From Ignavibacteria bacterium (GTDB lineage Bacteria; Bacteroidota; Ignavibacteria; Kapaibacteriales; UBA2268), in NCBI GenBank assembly GCA_016844745.1, contig JAERMQ010000006.1, positions 62,001-126,000 of the forward strand: DNA of 64,000 bases, given 5' to 3'. A program made the position numbers and the translations under genes. Under the pieces are notes generated by a model, which worked only from the letters and a program-made list of their open reading frames with translations, did not search any database and was not told where the DNA came from. This document shows positions 39,143 to 48,287 of the stretch, one piece after another. The first letter of the stretch is position 1. The number at the start of each line of letters is the position of its first letter.

Positions 39143-41494
39143 ATGAGCGCACGTTCCTTCTACAGCGATGAATTGCACGAAGCACATTCATTGGAAATCC
39201 CGTCCGAACTATACGAAACACGTCCTATTATCGAAGGCTATACTATCGATGGTCCCGATTCGAAAGATTTGGACGACGGCATCAACTTAACAAAATACGA
39301 TGACCATTATAATCTCCAGGTCTCGATTGCCGACGTTGCGGAGTTAATCAAACCTCATTCGATGCTTTTCCATACTGCTTTGGAACGATGTGCTACCCGC
39401 TATTATTTAGAGCGAAACAATCCAATGCTTCCGCGCATAATTTCCGAAGATAAATTGAGTTTGCATCCCGACAAACTGACTCCCGCCATTACTTATGATA
39501 TGAACATCACACCGGAAGGGGAATTAATCGATATTACTTTCCGTGAAACCATGTTCAGGAATATCCGCCGTTTGTCATATTTCGGATTCGATAAAATAAT
39601 AACCGAATGTTACACTGACCCCGATTACGTGAAATTTATGGATATGGCGAACTTTGCCAATTATCTCATCGACCAGCGCAGACAGAAAGGAGCATTTGCA
39701 ATTTATGATTTAATTAATAAGCTATTCACTTCCGAAGAAGGAGTCATCAAGCCGCTTCCCAACCATCTTGCGCATATAAGCAATATCGTCATCCAGGAAT
39801 TTATGATTTTTACGAATAAATCTGTCTCATGGTTTTTCGCGGAAAAGCAAATCCCTTTTGTCTTCCGTAATCATACAGTAAGGCAGAATGCGCCTAAACG
39901 AAGCGATATTTTACAGCAGATGAACATGGTACTGATTAATCCAAAGTACCTGGATTCCTTACGGAAACGAAGCCGCATCTGGTATAACCGCGCTAATTAC
40001 GGCACTGAATTAATCGGGCATTTCGGCTTGAATGAAGATTGCTATTCGCATATAACCTCGCCAATCCGAAGGGTTCCCGATTTATTAGACGAATATATCA
40101 TCAAAGCATATATTCATGGAACGGAAAGCCCTCTCAAGCCTGATGAACTAAATGGTTATATCGAAGGTATAAATGCCGTAATGAATGAAATAAAAGATGA
40201 AAGGAAAATATATCTGAAGGAAAAAGAGCAATTTGCTGCTAAAATGAAAATGGAAAATGCTACAGCCGAAGAATTTGCAGCTATTAGTATGGATGAATTT
40301 CATCTAATCCTGAAAGACTCAATTAAACTGAACGAAAAGCATGAAAATATTGAAAAGGCTTTGCAATTAAGATATGAAACCAACCGGATTGACGTTAATA
40401 TTATTTACCTCATTCTTACAGAAGCTGCCGGGAAGAAGAGTATTTGGCTGAAGCATGTAAAAACCGCACTTGCATATCTCCTGAAAAAAAAGGGAATGCC
40501 AATGCAAATCTTAGAAATGCTCCAGCAGAAGGATAAAATCAAGCGATATGCTTATGAATGGGAGAATGCCGAAGGCGAAATCGGGCTGCGTATGCAAGAA
40601 TGGGTCGATGCTGATGGTAAGTTCAAAGCCAGGGTGAAAGCAAAAGTCAGGGATAAAATCATTAAACCGAATACTTTTTCCGAAGGCAGCTCCAGAACCC
40701 AGGCGAAGCAGCGGGCTATATTTGATTTCCTGCGTTTCTATTTCAAGCTTACAATGAGTGCGTTGATGAAAAAGAAACCGGTTGGTTCTGAAGGAAGTGA
40801 ACTTTCCGAAAGTTCCGAACTTTCGGAAAGTTTAAATGATGATGAACTAATTGCAGCACTTGAGGAATCAGGTTTGAATGAAGATAATATTGAAGGGACA
40901 ATTGAGCAATTTAATGAATGGGAATTGAAGAAGCAGGATGAAGATGCTAAACAAAGCCCTGCAGAAAAAACAAAGTCCGAAATAAATTATATTGGCGCAT
41001 TGCAGGAATTCTGCGTAACCCATGATTCGGTTTCAGAGCCGGAGTTTGAATTTACACTCTCAGGAGAAGCCCATGCTCCGAGGGTTACCTGCATCGGTAC
41101 TTTATCAACGGATAAAGGGAAAATAGAACGGCAGGTTGTTTCGACCACCAAGAAACTTGCTAAGCAGGCAGTTAGTTTTTTATTAATCAATGCCATTAAG
41201 GAAATTAAGCCGGGCGCATCTTTCTCGAAAAATGAATTCTTAGCGCCGGCTGAAATACCGAAGGATTACTACGGGCTTATAATCGGATATTGCCAGAAGA
41301 TGAAGATACCGCCGCCGGAAGCCACATTCGAGCGTAAGGGTTATTTGCAAAGTCCGATTTTTGTTTGCAAGATAATGATTATTTTGGAAAACGGACAACA
41401 GGAGTTTACTGCGGAGAATTCTTCCAAGCAATCGGCGAAGCGGGACGCCTCGAAGCTCTGCTATGATTATTTGGTGGAGAAGCAATTGATATAA
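39143..41494 (+). CDS. RNB-domain exoribonuclease fused to (apparently) three dsRNA-binding motifs
   Basis: RNB catalytic IDGPDSKDLDD and HFGLNEDCYSHITSPIRRVPDLL; C-terminal dsRBD-like segments ~40494-40749, ~40985-41203, ~41263-41491. Confidence 0.85.
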   Translation: MSARSFYSDELHEAHSLEIPSELYETRPIIEGYTIDGPDSKDLDDGINLTKYDDHYNLQVSIADVAELIKPHSMLFHTALERCATRYYLERNNPMLPRIISEDKLSLHPDKLTPAITYDMNITPEGELIDITFRETMFRNIRRLSYFGFDKIITECYTDPDYVKFMDMANFANYLIDQRRQKGAFAIYDLINKLFTSEEGVIKPLPNHLAHISNIVIQEFMIFTNKSVSWFFAEKQIPFVFRNHTVRQNAPKRSDILQQMNMVLINPKYLDSLRKRSRIWYNRANYGTELIGHFGLNEDCYSHITSPIRRVPDLLDEYIIKAYIHGTESPLKPDELNGYIEGINAVMNEIKDERKIYLKEKEQFAAKMKMENATAEEFAAISMDEFHLILKDSIKLNEKHENIEKALQLRYETNRIDVNIIYLILTEAAGKKSIWLKHVKTALAYLLKKKGMPMQILEMLQQKDKIKRYAYEWENAEGEIGLRMQEWVDADGKFKARVKAKVRDKIIKPNTFSEGSSRTQAKQRAIFDFLRFYFKLTMSALMKKKPVGSEGSELSESSELSESLNDDELIAALEESGLNEDNIEGTIEQFNEWELKKQDEDAKQSPAEKTKSEINYIGALQEFCVTHDSVSEPEFEFTLSGEAHAPRVTCIGTLSTDKGKIERQVVSTTKKLAKQAVSFLLINAIKEIKPGASFSKNEFLAPAEIPKDYYGLIIGYCQKMKIPPPEATFERKGYLQSPIFVCKIMIILENGQQEFTAENSSKQSAKRDASKLCYDYLVEKQLI

Positions 41495-41499
41495 GTAGG

Positions 41500-41532
41500 A
41501 CTCATCCGATGACTCCCTGTCATCGGATGAGT
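41500..41532. terminator. Perfect hairpin ACTCATCCGATGACTCCCTGTCATCGGATGAGT between convergent genes
   Basis: 14-bp arms; sister copies at 46903-46935 and (decayed) 50106-50138. Confidence 0.6.
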
Positions 41533-41538
41533 TTGTAT

Positions 41539-44322
41539 TTATCTGATAAAAACAAATTTCTTTGTCTCGGTATTATTTCCGGCTTTTAATATGAGAAAAT
41601 AAGTTCCGGCACTTAGATAGTTAGAATCATAATTTATGGTATGATTTCCCGTTGACTGCAACTGATTATTGATAATTTTATCTAATTCAATTCCTAATGT
41701 ATTTGTAATCGTTAAGGATACAATTGCAGGTTCGGAAATTGAAAAATCAATAGTTGTTAATCCTGATGCAGGATTTGGATAGTTATTGATATTCAATGCT
41801 AAAGGTGTATCTTCAGTAACGGCAGAAGCTGCTTCAAAACCGCCGCTGAATACTCCATGCCCACACGTAGCAACGGCGACCATTCCATCTGACTCGCGCG
41901 TGTCTATCATATTTATAATGTTATTACCGATTGTATTCTCACCTTCTAAAGTCCAGACGGTTGCCATACCATTCAAAGATGTCGTCGAATATAAACCTGT
42001 GCTTGTGCCGGCGAGATAGACAATTCCATTACCAGAATGCATTATCGCGGCTGTACGAATTGAGGGGCCACTGCCTTTACCGTCAGGATATTCTTCCAGG
42101 TTACCGCCTATAGCAGTCCATGAATTTCCAGCATCGGATGTGTAGAATAAACTCTGAACGCTATAATTCGAAAATGCTACAATCGCTATATCGGCATTCT
42201 TACTATCAATAGCGATAGAACTTACATATCCAAGTTTAGGAAATCCCTTTCCTTCCCAGATTGGTTTTGGTACAGTGTAGTCAGAATTTGCCGAATCAAT
42301 CCGGAAGAGACGTCCATCGTTGGTGCCATAGTAAACACAGTTAACCGGAGTTTTTGCACATGTGATTGCGGTTATCATTGGAATGCGTACCACCGAATCA
42401 ATTGGTAATATTTTTGTGCGTTCGAGCTTTGTCCATCCCACGTTGGTAGCACCAGTTCCACCGAATGGAATCAAAGTAACGTCATCGTTTCTCCAAAGAA
42501 AGCTTCCTCCGCCAAAATACATCCTGCTATTATTATTCGGGTCAAGTGCGAATGGGTTAATCCAGACATACTGGGTTGAACCAATCGGGTCTATACGTGT
42601 TTCTTTTAATATTCCGCCTTTTTCATTAAGCACTTTACGATATGCGTGCCCGTATTGCCAGGATACATAATAAGAAGTCCTTCCCCCTGCAATAGCACAC
42701 GTGGCTCCATCGAATTGATGAAGTGTTGTCCATGGCTTATTTGGGTCAGGTGAATTTGAAAAGTTTGAGTTGTTATCCTGAATACCACCAATAATAGTCA
42801 AATCACCCGGGCTTGAGTGGTCAATAGCTACTGTGTAAAATTGTGCAGTCAGATAGTTGTTGTTCAGGGATTTCCATACCGGTGATGGGTAAAGGTTATT
42901 GTCGGTTTGGAACAATCCCCCATCGCAACCCAATATCATCGAAGCCGGATTCGAAGGAAAATATGCAAGAGCAAAATGGTCCACGTGAGGTGTGGATAAA
43001 GAATTAGTATTATTTGATGTTGCAAAGCCATCAGTTGACCTGAAAGATAGGACTCCTCCCATAAATACTGTGTTTTCATCATCGGGTTTAACACTTAAGA
43101 CCCAGGTCATCATAGGATTCGCGGAACGCTCTTCGAAGGTTCCGCTGCTTCCTGAGCCATCGCCGGAACCATAACTGTATTTCCAAAGTGTGCCTGTTAT
43201 TACTGAATTCTGGAGGTAATCAAGTGCAAAGTACACTACATTTTCGTTCGATGGAGCAATTGCTATCAGTGATAAAAAGAATGTACGGCGCCATTCAGGT
43301 GGGCTGATATTAACCCAATTCATACCATCAACAGAACGATAAATTCCCCCTTCGGTACTTTGTGATGGAATTGAGTCGCCTCGCAATCCTTTCCAGCTAA
43401 GATTCGAACAAATTACTGCATAGACGATACCCTTAGAGGTTACTGCAACGTCGGTGGGTGCTGAGCCTTCAGGAAAATTTCCGAGGACCATCTTCCATGT
43501 GCTACCCCCGTCGGACGAGCGCTCAATTCCGCCAGGGACAGCGGCATAGACAACATCTTGCAATATATTAGACTTATCAGTAGCGATACGGAATACAAAG
43601 TTGAACGGTTGTATTAATGAACCGACAGTATCAGTTTTTGTGGAAGCAAGAACAGTCCATGTTAAACCATTATCAATAGATTTGAAAATTCCATTTCCAA
43701 AGTATTCTCCCCATTTATGGGCAGCCTCACTCTTTCCGAGCGGGTAGCCACCGGTATTACCACCGGACGTCGGCTCATAACCAAACTCCCCTGTTCCATA
43801 GTACCAGGTATTCGTTTTGCCTTGGCGTTTATCCTGAACAAGGCAGCTTGTACTCGGTAGTATTGATAAGGGGGTTGTTCTTAACCACGAAACACCCCTA
43901 TCGCTCGAGCGCCACATTCCACCGGTTGTTCCTCCGGCAAGAATAATATTTTCATTTGCGACATCAATCCCAAGAGCGCGAGTCCTGGCACCGATATTTG
44001 CAGGTCCGCGCGAAACCCAATCCACGCTTTTGGTAGTTGAACCTTCTTTTTTAAACATATAGTTTGATTGAGATTGAATTTTGTTTGCGAACTGTAGTTC
44101 ACGAATGCGAATATTAGCAGGAATGATACCAACAGTTGGGTCGGCTAATCGCATCTGTTCATATTCGGCACGCTCTTCTCTCGCCTCGACCTCGTTTTCC
44201 TCCTGTATAAATTCCTGATTAGCGGATTGTTCATTGGGTTGGGCTGAAGAATTACCTGTAATGACAAAGAGGATAAATAGTACAGCGCTAATTATCATCA
44301 AAAAATTAATTAGTTTTTTCAT
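41539..44322 (-). CDS. Sialidase/VPS10-like beta-propeller protein with T9SS C-terminal domain
   Basis: SSDRGVSWLRT, SIDNGLTWT, SSDGGSTWK repeats; C-term NYPNPASGLTTIDFS...GTYFLILKAGNNTETKKFVFIR. Confidence 0.87.
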   Translation of the reverse strand: MKKLINFLMIISAVLFILFVITGNSSAQPNEQSANQEFIQEENEVEAREERAEYEQMRLADPTVGIIPANIRIRELQFANKIQSQSNYMFKKEGSTTKSVDWVSRGPANIGARTRALGIDVANENIILAGGTTGGMWRSSDRGVSWLRTTPLSILPSTSCLVQDKRQGKTNTWYYGTGEFGYEPTSGGNTGGYPLGKSEAAHKWGEYFGNGIFKSIDNGLTWTVLASTKTDTVGSLIQPFNFVFRIATDKSNILQDVVYAAVPGGIERSSDGGSTWKMVLGNFPEGSAPTDVAVTSKGIVYAVICSNLSWKGLRGDSIPSQSTEGGIYRSVDGMNWVNISPPEWRRTFFLSLIAIAPSNENVVYFALDYLQNSVITGTLWKYSYGSGDGSGSSGTFEERSANPMMTWVLSVKPDDENTVFMGGVLSFRSTDGFATSNNTNSLSTPHVDHFALAYFPSNPASMILGCDGGLFQTDNNLYPSPVWKSLNNNYLTAQFYTVAIDHSSPGDLTIIGGIQDNNSNFSNSPDPNKPWTTLHQFDGATCAIAGGRTSYYVSWQYGHAYRKVLNEKGGILKETRIDPIGSTQYVWINPFALDPNNNSRMYFGGGSFLWRNDDVTLIPFGGTGATNVGWTKLERTKILPIDSVVRIPMITAITCAKTPVNCVYYGTNDGRLFRIDSANSDYTVPKPIWEGKGFPKLGYVSSIAIDSKNADIAIVAFSNYSVQSLFYTSDAGNSWTAIGGNLEEYPDGKGSGPSIRTAAIMHSGNGIVYLAGTSTGLYSTTSLNGMATVWTLEGENTIGNNIINMIDTRESDGMVAVATCGHGVFSGGFEAASAVTEDTPLALNINNYPNPASGLTTIDFSISEPAIVSLTITNTLGIELDKIINNQLQSTGNHTINYDSNYLSAGTYFLILKAGNNTETKKFVFIR

Positions 44323-44361
44323 GTTTTTAATATTAATAAAAATGTAAAAATTTACTTATTC

Positions 44362-44423
44362 AACTTTGCGTTCTCTGCGAACTTTGCGAGAAAAAAGAAA
44401 TTTCTCGCAAAGTTCGCAAAGTT
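44362..44423. repeat. CGCAAAG palindrome family, copy 3
   Basis: gcGAActttgcgagaaa...tttctcgcaaagTTCgc. Confidence 0.85.
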
Positions 44424-44436
44424 CGAAGAGGTTATC

Positions 44437-46845
44437 TTATTTCAAGACTGACATTTTTCTGCAAAGTGTTTGTTGCCCGGCAACTAACCGATAAAAATAA
44501 ATTCCGTCAGGAAGTTCTTTTGCATCAAACATTACATTAAAATATCCGGCTTTTTTGAAACCGTTTACTAATTCAGCTACCTTTTGACCCATAATATCAA
44601 CAACATCAAGTACAACAACTGCATCTACAATTAATGTATAATTGATGATTGTTGTCGGATTAAACGGGTTGGGATAGTTTTGAGAAAGCTGGTTTTCATA
44701 GTGTAATGGAATATCAAAGGCTGAAATTTTAGGCGTTATGTACCATAAACAATCACCTAAGAAATCTCCATGGTCAAGATGTGTTTGAAGTGCATTAACA
44801 CTTATGCAAATAGTATGTCCGTTATGACAAACATTAACTTTGTTATTTGCACAACCAGGATTACGAACAGTGACAGAGAAATTGCAAGAAACAGAATTCC
44901 CCGAGGCATCGGTTACAGTATATGTAATATTTGTTACACCTATCGGGAAGTTAGAACCGGAGGCTAATCCGGAAGTCATCGCGGTAACGGCTCCACCACA
45001 ATTATCCTGACCAACCGGAGCAGTATAATTCACAACAGCGCCCGATAATGAAGTCGGATTTGCTGTAATGTTCGATGGGCAAACTATTGTAGGTAATTCA
45101 TTGTCAATAACAGTCACATCAAATGAACATGATGCCGAACCTGCGCTGTTGGTAGCGGTGCAAGTAACTGTTGTCGAACCTACCGGAAAGGAGCTTCCCG
45201 ATACATGCGAGAAGGTAACTGCCGGAGCAGGTTCTCCGGTTGTAGTAACTGTAAAGTTTACTAATGCTGCGCATTGGCCCGGGGAATTGCTTACAACTAT
45301 ATTATTCGGACAGGTTATGGTAGGAGGAACGTTTACAATATCCTGAAGTTTGGCAACAAAAATATCATATCCTCTAACCGCATTAATTGTTAAGCTGCCG
45401 AAATCCGTTAATCCCTGGAAATTACCTGCTATGTATATGCCGTCATTTCCATCAAGGCTTATACCCCAAGGGTAAGGATCCCCACCGTTTGTTGGACCTG
45501 TGGCTAATGCCCATAAACATGTTCCACTTGCATCGAACTTGGATAAATAAGTCTGACCATAATTATTAGGCAGGGATTGAGTACCAAAAGTAACTTCTCC
45601 CATATAATGCCCGGCTATAATGCAATCACCGTTTCCTTTTGCTTTTATAGAATAACTTCCTGTAATAGATGAAGTTCCGGCGGCATGAGATTGCTTTGCC
45701 CATTGAACTATCCCATTATTATTAAATTTAGCAATAAATGCTTCACCATTTAATGGGTGGGAACCGGAAAGAACATTAGAACCAAATGTCAATTTGTTAG
45801 AGAAAGCCCCTGTTACGATAACATTCCCTTGTAAATCGGTGCAAATTCCAAAACCATAAGAATGTGCATTAGTTCCTCCATAATGCTTAACCCAATCAAG
45901 AATGCCGGATGCTGTTACTCTGGCTATATAAACGTCTCTATCACCAATACTGGTCAATGTTCCGGTTGAGAAGTTTTCCGTACCCTGTAAATAACCCGAA
46001 ACAAAGCTGTTCCCCTGAAGGTCAATGTCAATGCACATTCCGTCGGCAGCACCATAAATTCCGATTTTAGTAGCCCACATTGCATTGCCTGCAGGGTCAT
46101 ATTTAACAACATATGCTCCGGTACCTAAAACTGAGTATGCATCGAATGAATAAATTCCTCCACCTAAATATCCGGTAATAAAGCTGTAACCGGATGCATC
46201 GGTTGCGATACCTTTTGCATAATTGTTAACCATGTTCCACCTTGGGTCATTAATTGGTTTTTTTGCCCAAAGTACAACACCATTTGCATCATATTTAGCT
46301 GTAAAGATTTCCCTCGCACCCGTACCTGTCAGGCTGATAGTAGGACTAAAAGCTGCATTACTTCCATCAGAACCATGAAAAGTTCCGGTTACATAACAAT
46401 TTCCTAGAGCATCAACATCGATACCAACTCCCTGGTCTCCGTATATATCCGGGTCATCGCCACCTGCGTTCCTTACCCAAAGGCAATTTCCGTTAATGTC
46501 ATATTTAGCGACAAAAATATCAGGAGAGACTGTGGCTGTGACTGTATATAGTCCGAAGGCAGCAGTGCCGTTGAAACTACCGGTTATAAAACTATTTCCA
46601 TTAGCATCTGTGGCTATGGTATTTCCATTATTAATACCGGCATAATCCCATCCGGTGCCGCCTGCCGACGCTGCCCATAGCCAGGTTGGATTTTGTGCCG
46701 GGCTACTCATCGTTAGACCAAAGAAAATAATCATCATACTTATGGCAAAGCTGACATTGAGGCGCCAACTTGTTTTAATGATTTGATTCGTGTTGTGAAT
46801 TAGTGAATCCATATCCTGATTCGATTTGTCGAGAAAAAAATTCAT
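44437..46845 (-). CDS. SBBP-repeat/HYR-domain protein with T9SS C-terminal domain
   Basis: YVTGTFHG/ITGSFNG repeats, two HYR modules (PTITCPNNIVV, PTIVCPSNITA), YPNPFNPTTIINY C-term. Confidence 0.87.
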   Translation of the reverse strand: MNFFLDKSNQDMDSLIHNTNQIIKTSWRLNVSFAISMMIIFFGLTMSSPAQNPTWLWAASAGGTGWDYAGINNGNTIATDANGNSFITGSFNGTAAFGLYTVTATVSPDIFVAKYDINGNCLWVRNAGGDDPDIYGDQGVGIDVDALGNCYVTGTFHGSDGSNAAFSPTISLTGTGAREIFTAKYDANGVVLWAKKPINDPRWNMVNNYAKGIATDASGYSFITGYLGGGIYSFDAYSVLGTGAYVVKYDPAGNAMWATKIGIYGAADGMCIDIDLQGNSFVSGYLQGTENFSTGTLTSIGDRDVYIARVTASGILDWVKHYGGTNAHSYGFGICTDLQGNVIVTGAFSNKLTFGSNVLSGSHPLNGEAFIAKFNNNGIVQWAKQSHAAGTSSITGSYSIKAKGNGDCIIAGHYMGEVTFGTQSLPNNYGQTYLSKFDASGTCLWALATGPTNGGDPYPWGISLDGNDGIYIAGNFQGLTDFGSLTINAVRGYDIFVAKLQDIVNVPPTITCPNNIVVSNSPGQCAALVNFTVTTTGEPAPAVTFSHVSGSSFPVGSTTVTCTATNSAGSASCSFDVTVIDNELPTIVCPSNITANPTSLSGAVVNYTAPVGQDNCGGAVTAMTSGLASGSNFPIGVTNITYTVTDASGNSVSCNFSVTVRNPGCANNKVNVCHNGHTICISVNALQTHLDHGDFLGDCLWYITPKISAFDIPLHYENQLSQNYPNPFNPTTIINYTLIVDAVVVLDVVDIMGQKVAELVNGFKKAGYFNVMFDAKELPDGIYFYRLVAGQQTLCRKMSVLK

Positions 46846-46902
46846 ATAAGAACTCCAAAAAAAATTAAAAATAAAATTACTTAATTATCGAAAATGTAAT
46901 TA

Positions 46903-46935
46903 ACTCATCCTATGACTGCCAGTCATCGGATGAGT
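46903..46935. repeat. Hairpin ACTCATCCTATGACTGCCAGTCATCGGATGAGT
   Basis: One mismatch in 33 bp palindrome. Confidence 0.85.
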
Positions 46936-46941
46936 ATGTAT

Positions 46942-48198
46942 TTATCGTATAACCACAAATTTCTTTGTTTCGGAAATATTTCCTGTTATAATTTTTAGGA
47001 AATAAATACCTGGTGTAAGGTTAGCTACATCATAATTCAAACTATATTTGCCGGGTTCTAATATTTGACTATCGTTAAGGTTTGCCGTTTCCATTCCCAA
47101 TGAATTAATAATACTAAGCGATACCGCTCCCGGCTCTGTTACTGTATAATTTATTGTAGTTAAACCCGAGGTTGGATTAGGAGAAACTATAGTGCTTGAA
47201 TTAACAACAGGTGTTTCGCTTATTTCGGTTACTTGGCTTAATGGAGCTATCCACAAACCATCACCAAAAGTACCGGAAAAAATATTTGTCCCAATAATAG
47301 CCAATGACACAATAGAGGAAGTAGTAAAATTTTTACTGACCTTCATCCAATTTTTACCTTTGTTACTTGAGAAAAAGACACTACCTGTTTCTGTACCGGC
47401 AAATATGTAAGAGCCACTTGTGGTTAATGAGTATATGGATAAGTCAGTCAAACCGGCACTAACTTTGGTCCAATTTCCTCCTTTGTCGGTTGATAAAAAC
47501 ACACCTGTTGATGTACCTGCAAAAATGTCTGTCCCGTTAGTTGCAAGAGCTCTTATACCTTTATCGGTTAAACCGTTATTGGCTGCTGTCCAATTAGCTC
47601 CATTGTCTGTTGACAAAAATAATCCTATATTACTCTCTGTATAGTAATCACCTAAGAATATGTAGTTCTCTACGATTATTATGTCTGATATATAAATTGA
47701 AGAGGGCAAGCCATTACTTGATTTTGTCCAATTGCTTCCATTATTACTTGTTAGCCAAAGTCCTCCGCTGCATCCAAGAAAGACATTGTTCCCACTTGAT
47801 GCAAACGTATTGACAGCTGTATTGGGGCTCGACGGGATTCCTCCGTTATTGATTGCAGTCCAGTTACTACCATTATCAGTAGAAAGAAATGCTCCTCCTC
47901 CATAAGTTCCGGCAAAGATGCTATTTCCATCAACAAACACCGAATATAACTTGAGAACAGTCATTCCATTATTCCGGTAATTCCAGGTTATTCCGGAATC
48001 CGTTGAGAGCAGCACACCAACTCCAAATGTTCCAGCATAAATATTTGTCCCGTTTTGGGTTAAAGACATTATGTTCTTACTGCCGAATACAGTTCCAGTA
48101 TTTGACTTTGTCCAATTGGCATGAGAATTATTTACGCTTAAAAAAACAGCGCAAAAAGCGAACAAAATTGTATAGAATGTTTTCATTAAAAACTCCAA
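46942..48198 (-). CDS. BNR-type beta-propeller protein with T9SS C-terminal domain
   Basis: LSTDNGxNWT repeats; C-term VSPNPTSGLTTINYT...GIYFLKIITGNISETKKFVVIR. Confidence 0.87.
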   Translation of the reverse strand: MEFLMKTFYTILFAFCAVFLSVNNSHANWTKSNTGTVFGSKNIMSLTQNGTNIYAGTFGVGVLLSTDSGITWNYRNNGMTVLKLYSVFVDGNSIFAGTYGGGAFLSTDNGSNWTAINNGGIPSSPNTAVNTFASSGNNVFLGCSGGLWLTSNNGSNWTKSSNGLPSSIYISDIIIVENYIFLGDYYTESNIGLFLSTDNGANWTAANNGLTDKGIRALATNGTDIFAGTSTGVFLSTDKGGNWTKVSAGLTDLSIYSLTTSGSYIFAGTETGSVFFSSNKGKNWMKVSKNFTTSSIVSLAIIGTNIFSGTFGDGLWIAPLSQVTEISETPVVNSSTIVSPNPTSGLTTINYTVTEPGAVSLSIINSLGMETANLNDSQILEPGKYSLNYDVANLTPGIYFLKIITGNISETKKFVVIR

Positions 48199-48224
48199 AA
48201 AAATGATATAAAATTTACTTATTC

Positions 48225-48286
48225 AACTTTGCGTTCTCTGCGAGCTTTGCGAGAAAAAAAAATAGTTTCTCGCAAAGCTCGCAAAG
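48225..48286. repeat. CGCAAAG palindrome family, copy 4
   Basis: gcGAGctttgcgagaaa...tttctcgcaaagCTCgc. Confidence 0.85.
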
Positions 48287-48287
48287 G

